This document shows, in pieces, positions 17,801 through 24,630 of a stretch of DNA of 64,000 nt (the stretch's first letter is position 1; each line of letters opens with the position of its first letter). The position numbers and the translations under genes were made by a program. The notes beneath the pieces were generated by a model. That model was not told the DNA's origin. It did no database searches and saw nothing but the letters and a program-made list of their open reading frames with translations. Where the stretch lies: the NCBI GenBank assembly GCA_018066285.1, contig JAGHRS010000003.1:1-64000 (forward strand). The letters run 5' to 3'. Source of the stretch: Candidatus Treponema caballi (GTDB lineage Bacteria > Spirochaetota > Spirochaetia > Treponematales > Treponemataceae).

Positions 17801-18466
17801 GCGGATTTCGTCTACACGGAAACGCCAGAGTGGGCGCCGCTCGAAAAACTCGCCGTTGAAAAAGAGCTTATCGGTTTCTATCTTTCAGGACATCCTCTCG
17901 ATTCGTTCCGCGACGTCATTGAAAGAATGGCAACGTTCCACACCAATGAAACTGACCGCACCACCCGAGACAAGAAATACGTCGTCATCGGCATGATTTC
18001 AAACATCAAACAGATAATCACCAAAAAAGGTGCTCCGATGGCGTTTGCAACCATAACTGACCTGGAAGGTTCCATCGACCTGACGTTCTTCCCCAAAACA
18101 TGGGAGAAACTCGGAAATCAACTGCATAACGACGCCGTTCTCGCGCTTTCCGGAAGCGTGGACACATCCCGCGATGCACCATCATTCCTCGTTGATGACA
18201 TTGTTCCCATCGAATCACTTAAAGAAAAAGCAATTCAGGAAGTCCACATCAAACTGAACAAATCTCTCTGCTCTGAGAACGATTTACTCCAGTTCCGTGA
18301 TTTTTTATTTGGCGTTTCAGGTAATTGTTCAGTATATTTCCATATAGAGCTTGCAGGCCGACAATATGTAATCAAGGCAGGTAATTTCATCACACTGCCT
18401 TCCGACTCTGACTATATTGCTGAATTAGCAGAAAAACCATATGTCGAAGATGTCTGGACAGCCTAG
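14867..18466 (+). CDS. dnaE: DNA polymerase III alpha subunit
   Basis: Replicative polymerase, 1199 aa, close to the usual DnaE1 length. The N-terminal PHP domain begins FVHLHVHSDYSLLDSC and includes LTDHGNMFG. The polymerase core has GPGRGSGAGSLVAYA and the catalytic acids in PDFDVDMDFDYRQD (about residue 450). Later come helix-hairpin-helix (GIKGLGEAAAEEIV) and OB-fold (YVVIGMISNIKQI) regions. The probable promoter TTGCGG-N17-TAAAAT ends 8 nt before the ATG and only a weak purine stretch (GGAA) could act as SD, so this may be leaderless. It leads a rightward cluster with the YggT and CPT-like genes. Confidence 0.97.
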   Translation: MADIKVFDPAPEGTPVANFVHLHVHSDYSLLDSCAKINDLIKKAKRLNMPALALTDHGNMFGVLNFEHICHANGINPIVGEEFYVAYGSHLEKNDVPYSRKGEDGDRHAHYFHLILLCENETGYKNMSWLSSIAYTEGLYYGKPRIDWELLEKYHEGLICCSACIAGELPQLLLADRDDEAKEMALKYKNLFGPDHYYIELQDHGLEDQKIVNKKLIALARELDIPLVVTNDIHYVEKEDAEAQDCLRCIGFKKLLTEPHQTMGGDGNTNWYFKTEEEMRELFPDLPDAYENTIKIANMCNLTIHQYKTQELKDCLPRFELPEEFRTHGDDYQSDQNDYVRHIVEEGLKKRYKEITPEIRERCEYELGIIFSMGFSGYFLIVWEFINWSKSTWDNVNNRPKPYIPIGPGRGSGAGSLVAYAMTITDIDPFKYKLIFERFLNPERVSMPDFDVDMDFDYRQDIIQHTRDLYGDPQVGHIVTFGTLKPKAVIADVGRALNIPLSEVNMLKKCVPENPKAKLKDAFEASEKFPEGEGGLLAPYKDDPRYQKLFELAFKLEGVIRQTGLHASGMVIGLTALPNWAPVFKDYKTGEVGVQYTMDIIEPCGLVKFDYLGLKTLSLIRYTEDIINKHRKKDDPEFLCRNVSEEDAPTFDLFCRGDSVAVFQFESPGMQKILREAQPRCLEELVALNALYRPGPMDYIPNYIDGKWKPETIKYPDPCLEGILKETYGVMVYQEQVMQVAQKIAGFSLGGADMLRRAMGKKKIDVLMGKKVEFEEGAVKQGFTKEHADDIFEIMVPFAGYGFNKSHAAAYSVLAYRTGYLKCHYAAEFMAANLRNEMNTTDGIPAYIAEARRMGIPVDAPDVNRSDKHFDVVDGHIVYGLLGIKGLGEAAAEEIVTKREKGGPYKDFMDFLDRVDLHSVNKKAIEVLIKTGAFDNLKEERAKLLLNMERAVEYTDNKKAASQYGQVSLFEDTGEKEFADFVYTETPEWAPLEKLAVEKELIGFYLSGHPLDSFRDVIERMATFHTNETDRTTRDKKYVVIGMISNIKQIITKKGAPMAFATITDLEGSIDLTFFPKTWEKLGNQLHNDAVLALSGSVDTSRDAPSFLVDDIVPIESLKEKAIQEVHIKLNKSLCSENDLLQFRDFLFGVSGNCSVYFHIELAGRQYVIKAGNFITLPSDSDYIAELAEKPYVEDVWTA

Positions 18467-18487
18467 TATTTTCCGCGGAGAAGGCAT

Positions 18488-19081
18488 ATGAACGCTATTT
18501 CATTTCTCTTTAACATTCTCGCATCAGCAATTTCCATTTATGAAATTCTTTGTCTGATTTACATTGTTATGGGCTGGTTCCCTAATGCACGCTACACACG
18601 ATTCGGCAGCACAATGCGTGACATCTGTGAACCGTTTCTCTCGTTTTTCAGAAGATTTCCACTCCGTATAGGCATGCTGGATTTTTCACCAATCCTGGCA
18701 TTCGCAGTCCTCGCCCTTGCTTCCAGCATATTCGGTGATATCGCCAGTTACGGAGTGCTCAGACTTGGCGTACTGCTTTCTTCGCTGCTGCAAATCTGCT
18801 GGTCACTTTTTTCCTCGATAATCACTTTTTTCAATATCATTCTTGCCATCCGGCTTGTTGTTCATCTGGCTGGAAAAGATTTTTCATCACAAATCTGGAG
18901 GACTCTTGACGGTATCATTTCTCCTGTCCAGAGCCGTATATCCAGCCTCATCTTCAAAAACAGATTCCGCACCTACAGGGCACAACTTGCAATAACACTT
19001 GCAGTGTGCATAATAGTACAGGTTGCAGGAAGCTGGATAATCGGATTTATAGCAACTCAACTAGTCAAAATACCTTTTTAA
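18488..19081 (+). CDS. YggT-family membrane protein
   Basis: The 197-aa integral membrane protein has two YggT repeats, each a hydrophobic helix pair around a conserved loop: LIYIVMGWFPNARYTRFG early and HLAGKDFSSQIWRTLDGI in the second half. YggT proteins are linked to osmotic tolerance and to cell division or membrane organisation, but the biochemical role is unknown. SD GGAGAAGG lies before the ATG. It is 21 nt after dnaE and 12 nt before the next gene, so probably co-transcribed. Confidence 0.8.
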   Translation: MNAISFLFNILASAISIYEILCLIYIVMGWFPNARYTRFGSTMRDICEPFLSFFRRFPLRIGMLDFSPILAFAVLALASSIFGDIASYGVLRLGVLLSSLLQICWSLFSSIITFFNIILAIRLVVHLAGKDFSSQIWRTLDGIISPVQSRISSLIFKNRFRTYRAQLAITLAVCIIVQVAGSWIIGFIATQLVKIPF

Positions 19082-19093
19082 GGTCGAAATATA

Positions 19094-20170
19094 ATGGAAA
19101 AGAAAGACGTCAAAATCACAAATTACGAAGGGAACGGAAAGTATGCTTATTCCGCTCAGGACGGTTCTATCGGCGATCTGTACATAACAGTTCCGCTCGC
19201 GACAAAACTTGTTTCAAAACTTCCCTGGTGGGTTCCTGCAAACATCATTACAATCATCTCAAACAGTAATGTTCTGCTCGCAACTGTCATTGCCTTTACC
19301 GCTCATCGCGTTAGCTGGCCTATCTGGATTTTCATCCCGATCCTCTATTTCATCTATGTTATAGGTGATGCCATGGATGGCTTACAGGCTCGCAGGACAA
19401 AGACCGGCTCTCCACTCGGAGAGTTCACCGATCACTTCCTTGATACGTTTGTTACGGGTTTGCTTGAAGTAACCATCTTCTTTGTCTACCGCTTCGATAA
19501 AGTCTACCTGATCAGCATTACCCTGATGCTTGGCTATTTCATGCAGATTACTGCGTTCTGGGAAAGATACAAGCTTGGGCACCTGAGTTTCGGAAAGTTC
19601 AGCTCTACAGATGCGCTTATCTGTCTGCCACTGTTCATTGCAGCTGGATTCATCAAACCGGTAAACGCTTTCTTTACCCAGCCAGTCGCCAATTTCATCC
19701 CTGTTCTGGCACAGTTCAACTTATCACTTATTGAATCAATCACGATTATTGCCGGAATCTGCAGTATCTATATATCTGCTTCAACACTGATAAGAACAAA
19801 AGAGGTTTCCTGGCGCTTCTTCCTCTATATGGCAGAAAGCCTTATCCTTTCTTTGGTTGCAGCAACACTTGAGCAGGAAGACATTGTCATCATCGTCATT
19901 ACACTCATTCTGTTCCACGTCAACTTCTCAGCTGCAATGCTGAGTGCCATCGTCATGAAAGAGAAGGATCCTGTTCCGGATATCATCCTCACAATTGCAA
20001 TGACACTTACGCTGATTTTCAACGTACACAATCCTGTCCTGTATACAGTTTACTTCATGTATCTGGTAATGAGCGTTACGATTCGCGTCGCAAGATTCTT
20101 CAAAAAGAACGAACAGTACTGGGTATGGAGAAATCCTGAATTAAAGGAAGAAGAAACGGAGCAGAAATAA
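19094..20170 (+). CDS. CDP-alcohol phosphotransferase, choline/ethanolamine phosphotransferase type
   Basis: Transfers a phospho-alcohol from a CDP-alcohol to diacylglycerol. The 358-aa product has the catalytic signature DAMDGLQARRTKTGSPLGE followed by FTDHFLD (near residues 95-120). It also carries the CPT1/EPT1 N-terminal features YAYSAQDGS and PWWVPANIITI, so it resembles eukaryotic cholinephosphotransferases and ethanolaminephosphotransferases more than PgsA or PssA. Treponemes are known to make phosphatidylcholine by a CDP-choline route that ends in such an enzyme. About eight hydrophobic segments follow. The choline kinase/cytidylyltransferase partner is not in the window, so the head group is inferred. 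Confidence 0.78.
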   Translation: MEKKDVKITNYEGNGKYAYSAQDGSIGDLYITVPLATKLVSKLPWWVPANIITIISNSNVLLATVIAFTAHRVSWPIWIFIPILYFIYVIGDAMDGLQARRTKTGSPLGEFTDHFLDTFVTGLLEVTIFFVYRFDKVYLISITLMLGYFMQITAFWERYKLGHLSFGKFSSTDALICLPLFIAAGFIKPVNAFFTQPVANFIPVLAQFNLSLIESITIIAGICSIYISASTLIRTKEVSWRFFLYMAESLILSLVAATLEQEDIVIIVITLILFHVNFSAAMLSAIVMKEKDPVPDIILTIAMTLTLIFNVHNPVLYTVYFMYLVMSVTIRVARFFKKNEQYWVWRNPELKEEETEQK

Positions 20171-20175
20171 ACGTA

Positions 20176-20814
20176 TCAGTTTTCTGTTGTTTCAGATTGT
20201 TCAGAAGCCGGCTCAGCTGCTGGCTTTTTCTTTCTCAGGTAGTATCTGATAATAAAGAAAGAAAGCGCACAAATCAGAATACAGAAAAGGATTATGCCTA
20301 TCAGTTTGTAGTTGGTTGCAGCAGATTCGCCCAGGAAGAAAACAAGCCAATACAATGTGGATGAACTGATTACTGCCGCAATTCCATCAAACAGCATGAA
20401 TTTCGGGAATGCAACATGCAGCATACCAGATGTCATGAACAGAGTGTTGCGCACGCCAAATGGGATGAAACGGGTGACAACATATGTAAGGAAACCATGT
20501 TTCTCAAGTTGCGTTGATATTTTCTGAATACGACGGGGAGTCAGTTTTCTGGCAACAAATTTTATTTTGATGATACCATTTCCAGCAAGTCTTCCAAACC
20601 AGTAACAGATAATGTCACTGATATAAATGCCTGCATAAAGGCCAATGTAATTAGGAATCAATAAAGAGCGGTCTTTTGCTGAAATAATTGCTGACATGAT
20701 TATCAGCACATCTTCTGAAATAGGAACATTAAATCCTGCCAGAAAAAGAGCTAGAAAACAGACAAGAGGCCAATAAGTAACGTACGTGCTGATGAAAGAT
20801 AATATTGCATCCAT
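20176..20814 (-). CDS. DedA-family membrane protein
   Basis: The 212-aa SNARE-associated (VTT) domain protein has hydrophobic segments and the family motif RFIPFGVRNTLFMTSGM near residue 120, with a preceding short amphipathic GRLAGNG region. DedA proteins act in membrane homeostasis and are proposed polyprenyl-phosphate or phospholipid scramblases. The C-terminal tail (KKKPAAEPASEQSETTEN) is charged. The gene converges on the CPT-like gene with only 5 bp between the stops and no visible terminator. Confidence 0.85.
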   Translation of the reverse strand: MDAILSFISTYVTYWPLVCFLALFLAGFNVPISEDVLIIMSAIISAKDRSLLIPNYIGLYAGIYISDIICYWFGRLAGNGIIKIKFVARKLTPRRIQKISTQLEKHGFLTYVVTRFIPFGVRNTLFMTSGMLHVAFPKFMLFDGIAAVISSSTLYWLVFFLGESAATNYKLIGIILFCILICALSFFIIRYYLRKKKPAAEPASEQSETTEN

Positions 20815-20895
20815 ATAGTTTTCTTAAAATAACCTTAAAAAAAGAACCGTTAATAGACAAGGCATAATCTACAGCAATATGCTATAATTTGCAAT

Positions 20896-23049
20896 ATGAA
20901 GTTACAAGATATCGGAACACCTGTCAGTTCATTAAGCGGCGTAGGGCCAGCCATTGCAAAAACTCTTGCCCGCCTTGATATTTTCACCGTTTCCGATCTC
21001 CTTTCTTTGTGGCCACGTGACTGGGAAGACCAGACAAAACACGTTCCTCTTTCCGGCTGGAACACGGCGCCCAAAGTCCATACCATAGCGCAGGTCACTG
21101 CACATGACTGGTTCGGTTTCGGCAAGATGCGGACGCTCAGAGTGCGCATCACCGACGGCACACGCCCCGCTTCGCTCATCTGCTTCAACCGCCCTTTCCT
21201 TGAAAAAAGCCTCCCTGTCGGCGCCGTCATTTCAGTAACCGGTAAGTTCGATGTCCGCTATGGTGAACTGCAGTCTTCTGCTTTTGAGGCAACGTGCATG
21301 GCGCGCGACGGTTCCCTTTCCGAATACGAAGATGCTGCAGTTCCAAACTCTGCCGTCTTTCCTGTCTATCCGCTTACCGCTGGACTTACGCAGGTCCAGC
21401 TCAGAAAAGTGATTGGCCGCGCACTTTCAGAATATGCACGCGGCATAGAAGATGAGATTCCCGAAGAGATACGCGAAAAACGCCAGCTCATGCATAAACA
21501 GCAGGCAGTCCTTGCCATGCATCATCCGGATACGCTGGAAGACGCATTAAAAGCGCGCGAAACACTCATTTACGAAGAGCTGTTCAACTTTCAGAAAGCC
21601 ATTCTCTCACGAGCCGCAGAACACAGAAAGACAGCGCAGGAAGCATATAAGAAAGCAGGAGGAGAGGAACACAAGCTTTCTCCAAGGCAGGAACAGCTTC
21701 TCTCACGGCTTCCCTTCCGGCTGACAGATGACCAGAAGAAGGTCGTTGAAGAAATGAACGCAGACCTGGATCTTTCATGGAAAAACGACTTTGCCCGTGA
21801 AGAAGCCATGACAAACAGCTCACAAGAGCAGGATAATGGAACATCCAATGTCCCTGTATTCCGCATGACACGGCTTCTGCAGGGCGATGTCGGATCCGGA
21901 AAGACACTTGTTGCGTTCCTCGCAATACTCCGCGTCATAGATAACGAAGGACAGTGCGCGCTTCTTGCACCGACCGAAATACTTGCAAAGCAGCACGCCG
22001 AAAACGCTGCAAAAATGCTCCAGCCGCTTGGTATCAACGTCGCTTTCCTTACCGGTAACATTCAGGCGAAGTCACGCGCACCGCTCTTAAAAGCGCTCAA
22101 ATCTGGTGACATTCAGCTTGTAGCAGGCACACATGCGCTTTTCTCGCAGTCTGTGCAATACAAGAACCTGAGGCTCGCCGTCATCGATGAACAGCACAGA
22201 TTCGGCGTCGTACAGCGCAATGCCATCATCGATAAAGGACGAAACTCACTGGAACAGCAGGAACGCGCGAAACAGGGACTCATGCCCGCAAGCCCGGACA
22301 TTCTGCTGATGAGCGCAACACCAATTCCGCAGACGCTCGCCCACACGGTGTACGGCGACCTGGATGTCTCAGTCATCAAAACGATGCCAGCCGGAAGAAA
22401 ACCGATTCAGACGCACCTCACAAAAGAAGGCAATGAGGCACGCGTCTACGAAGCTGTCCGCGCGGAACTGAAAGCAGGGCATCAGGCTTATTTTGTGTAC
22501 CCACTCATCGATAATGCGGATATGTCAAAGCCCCTGAAATCAGCCGAACAGTCGTTCGAATTTCTGTCAAAACAGGTATATCCGGAGTTCAACTGTGCGC
22601 TTATTCACTCAAAAGTGGAAGAAGAAGAGCAGAACCGCATTCTCGAAGACTTCCGGACAGGCGCCATTCAGGTGCTTGTAGCAACGAGCGTTGTTGAAGT
22701 TGGAGTTGATGTTCCGAACGCTACGTGTATGGTCATTGAGCATGCAGAACGATTCGGACTTGCCGCCCTTCATCAGCTGAGGGGCCGCGTCGGCCGCGGA
22801 GACGAGCAGTCGCACTGTTTCCTCATCTACAGCGAAAACCTCACAGAACTCGGAAAAGCGCGTCTCAAAGTGCTTCACGAAAGCACAGACGGCTTCTACA
22901 TTGCCGAAGAAGACCTCAAACTACGCGGCCCCGGCGACGTAAACGGCATTCAGCAGTCAGGCTACTTCACGCTCGGCATAGCAGACCCTGTCAAAGACGC
23001 CGCCCTCATGGAACTCGCCCGCCAGGACGTGCTCGAGTTACAAAAATAA
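20896..23049 (+). CDS. recG: ATP-dependent DNA helicase RecG
   Basis: Remodels stalled forks and branched recombination intermediates. The 717-aa product has an N-terminal wedge OB-fold (PVSSLSGVGPAIAKTLARL), Walker A GDVGSGKT, the RecG-type DEQH box in VIDEQHRFG, MSATPIPQT, and the helicase C motifs ATSVVEVGVDVPNA and LRGRVGRG. About 40 residues more than usual separate the wedge from Walker A. The extended -10 TGCTATAAT (20880-20888) lies 7 nt before the ATG with no SD, so the mRNA is probably leaderless. Confidence 0.96.
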   Translation: MKLQDIGTPVSSLSGVGPAIAKTLARLDIFTVSDLLSLWPRDWEDQTKHVPLSGWNTAPKVHTIAQVTAHDWFGFGKMRTLRVRITDGTRPASLICFNRPFLEKSLPVGAVISVTGKFDVRYGELQSSAFEATCMARDGSLSEYEDAAVPNSAVFPVYPLTAGLTQVQLRKVIGRALSEYARGIEDEIPEEIREKRQLMHKQQAVLAMHHPDTLEDALKARETLIYEELFNFQKAILSRAAEHRKTAQEAYKKAGGEEHKLSPRQEQLLSRLPFRLTDDQKKVVEEMNADLDLSWKNDFAREEAMTNSSQEQDNGTSNVPVFRMTRLLQGDVGSGKTLVAFLAILRVIDNEGQCALLAPTEILAKQHAENAAKMLQPLGINVAFLTGNIQAKSRAPLLKALKSGDIQLVAGTHALFSQSVQYKNLRLAVIDEQHRFGVVQRNAIIDKGRNSLEQQERAKQGLMPASPDILLMSATPIPQTLAHTVYGDLDVSVIKTMPAGRKPIQTHLTKEGNEARVYEAVRAELKAGHQAYFVYPLIDNADMSKPLKSAEQSFEFLSKQVYPEFNCALIHSKVEEEEQNRILEDFRTGAIQVLVATSVVEVGVDVPNATCMVIEHAERFGLAALHQLRGRVGRGDEQSHCFLIYSENLTELGKARLKVLHESTDGFYIAEEDLKLRGPGDVNGIQQSGYFTLGIADPVKDAALMELARQDVLELQK

Positions 23050-23151
23050 AGCGGATATTTACTTATATTAAAGAACGGGAGAGAGGGATCCAGTCTACCG
23101 GCAGGCATGAACGCCCCCTCGTTCCTCTATATAAACAGCTATAGTTAATCT

Positions 23152-23991
23152 TTATGCGACGTATGCTTCCAAACGGCAGCTGCGGGTTGGATGCTGCAGG
23201 CGGCGGATTGCTTTCTTCTCAATCTGGCGGATTCTCTCCTTTGTCAGATCGAAACGGTCACCAACTTCCTTAAGGGAAAGAGCCTCGCGTCCATCAAGAC
23301 CAAATCTGAAACGGATGACCTCAGCTTCTTTAGGAGTAAGCGTTTCAAGGACATCATCAATGTCTTCTTTCATTGAACCAGAAATGGCATTTTCTTCAGG
23401 ATTTGAATACATCGTATCCTCAATAAACTCGCCAATAGTAGCGCTTTCAGAATCATTATGGCGTACAGATGCATCAAGAGAAACCATCTCACGTGCAACA
23501 TTCAGGATATCGCGGATATGGCCCGAATCCATATCAAGAATTTCAGCAATCTCTGCTATTTCTTCTTCATCTGTTCTGTTACCGGTAATGACTTTGCGTG
23601 TCTTTTCAATCTGGACAAGCTCATTTGCACGGTTAAGAGGAAGACGGATCATGCGGGATTTCTCACAGACAGCCTTCAGAATTGCCTGGCGGATCCACCA
23701 GACCGCATAAGAAATAAAGTGATAGCCCTTATCAACATCAAAACGGTCAATTGCAGTAAGAAGGCCAATATTTCCCTCACTGATAAGATCTGTCAGATCC
23801 AGCCCGTGATTCTGGTATTTCTTCGCAATCTTTACGACGAAGCGCAGGTTTGCTTTTACGATACGGTCCTTTGCTTCCTTATCACCAGCTTTTGCACGAA
23901 TTGCAAGCTCATTTTCTTCTTCGCGTGTAAGAAGTGGAATCTTGTTGATTTCTTTGAGGTACATTGCTAAAACTGTGTCATTCTGTGTCAT
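23152..23991 (-). CDS. Group 2 (RpoS-like) sigma-70 factor
   Basis: The 279-aa sigma factor has region 1.2 (AMYLKEINKIPLLTREEENE), region 2 (RFVVKIAKKY, DLISEGNIGLLTAIDRFD, YAVWWIRQAI), region 3 and region 4 (SLKEVGDRFDLTKERIRQIE). It lacks region 1.1 and the long non-conserved insert of a primary RpoD, so I class it as group 2, RpoS-like; the exact orthology is not certain. SD AGGAG precedes the ATG. Upstream, a perfect -24/-12 element (24046-24062) indicates transcription by sigma-54, so this factor is probably the second step of a sigma cascade. It is divergent from groES. Confidence 0.88.
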   Translation of the reverse strand: MTQNDTVLAMYLKEINKIPLLTREEENELAIRAKAGDKEAKDRIVKANLRFVVKIAKKYQNHGLDLTDLISEGNIGLLTAIDRFDVDKGYHFISYAVWWIRQAILKAVCEKSRMIRLPLNRANELVQIEKTRKVITGNRTDEEEIAEIAEILDMDSGHIRDILNVAREMVSLDASVRHNDSESATIGEFIEDTMYSNPEENAISGSMKEDIDDVLETLTPKEAEVIRFRFGLDGREALSLKEVGDRFDLTKERIRQIEKKAIRRLQHPTRSCRLEAYVA

Positions 23992-24045
23992 TTTTACACT
24001 CTCCTAACTTAGGGATACAGACCGTAACGTCTACGCAAATATAAT

Positions 24046-24062
24046 TGCAAGTATCGTGCCAA
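24046..24062 (-). promoter_or_regulatory. Sigma-54 (-24/-12) promoter
   Basis: The minus strand reads TTGGCACGATACTTGCA. This matches the RpoN consensus TGGCAC-N5-TTGC at every defined position, with GG (24060-24059) and GC (24048-24047) exactly 10 nt apart. Predicted start is near 24035, giving a leader of about 45 nt to the sigma gene ATG at 23991. I noticed no other perfect match while reading the window. Confidence 0.85.
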
Positions 24063-24270
24063 CTTTTAAAAAACTTCTTATCAAATCAGAAAAAGGAATT
24101 GCCAAACGCGGTAAACCAAGGGCCATATCTCTATTTATCCTTTGTTATACAACAATTTACACTTTTCTATCTATTTTTTTTATTTTTCAATGACAAACAG
24201 AATATCTGCATCTGAACCGCGAAAATTGCAGATTTTTCTTGCCTTTATCGCCATTCATTAGTATATTAAG

Positions 24271-24327
24271 TGAGTTAAATTGACACAGTTGTCTGAAGGT
24301 CGTTCAGAATTGAGTCATTTTGACACA
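24271..24327 (+). repeat. Two 17-bp direct repeats upstream of groES
   Basis: TGAGTTAAATTGACACA (24271-24287) and TGAGTCATTTTGACACA (24311-24327) match at 14 of 17 positions and start exactly 40 bp apart, close to four helical turns. Each contains TTGACA, but neither has a good -10 at normal spacing. They may be activator or repressor sites. No CIRCE element is present. Confidence 0.65.
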
Positions 24328-24360
24328 CATACAATGCTTAACATCCATTTGGAGGATCAT

Positions 24361-24627
24361 ATGAAGGTTACACCATTAGCAGACAGAGTTCTTGTAAAGA
24401 CAGAAAAGACAGAATCAAAGACTGCAAGCGGAATTATCATTCCAGATACAGCACAGGAAAAGACACAGATTGCAACAGTCATTGCAATTGGCGATGATAA
24501 AGAAAAAATCAAGGTAAAGGTCGGCGATCGTGTCATGTACGACAAGTACGCCGGAACAAACGTAAAGATTGATGGTGAAGACCATCTTATTCTGAAAGCT
24601 CAGGATATTATCGCTACAATCGGCTGA
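24361..24627 (+). CDS. groES: Co-chaperonin GroES
   Basis: The 88-aa lid of the GroEL cage, usual length about 95. It begins [13 protein letters not shown], has the mobile-loop region [15 protein letters not shown] and the core [11 protein letters not shown], and ends in [15 protein letters not shown] is placed 6 nt before the ATG at 24361, which settles the start; the frame is open to 24280 but lacks homology. groEL is not adjacent: a leftward lipoprotein gene follows. The groES operon is therefore split in this organism. Confidence 0.95.
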   Translation: MKVTPLADRVLVKTEKTESKTASGIIIPDTAQEKTQIATVIAIGDDKEKIKVKVGDRVMYDKYAGTNVKIDGEDHLILKAQDIIATIG

Positions 24628-24630
24628 TAT

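Larger units (their letters stand above)
23992..24360. promoter_or_regulatory. 369-bp regulatory region between sigma gene and groES
   Basis: From left to right: the sigma gene leader with SD, the sigma-54 element, an AT-rich segment with ATCTGCA/TGCAGAT arms (24204-24210, 24227-24233), and two direct repeats in front of groES. No open frame in it looks like a gene. Binding sites for a sigma-54 activator would be expected between about 24080 and 24200; I cannot define them by eye. Confidence 0.6.

Noticed and set aside
24241-24360. CIRCE heat-shock operator before groES or grpE
   Set aside because: No TTAGCACTC-N9-GAGTGCTAA-like sequence is present at either gene.
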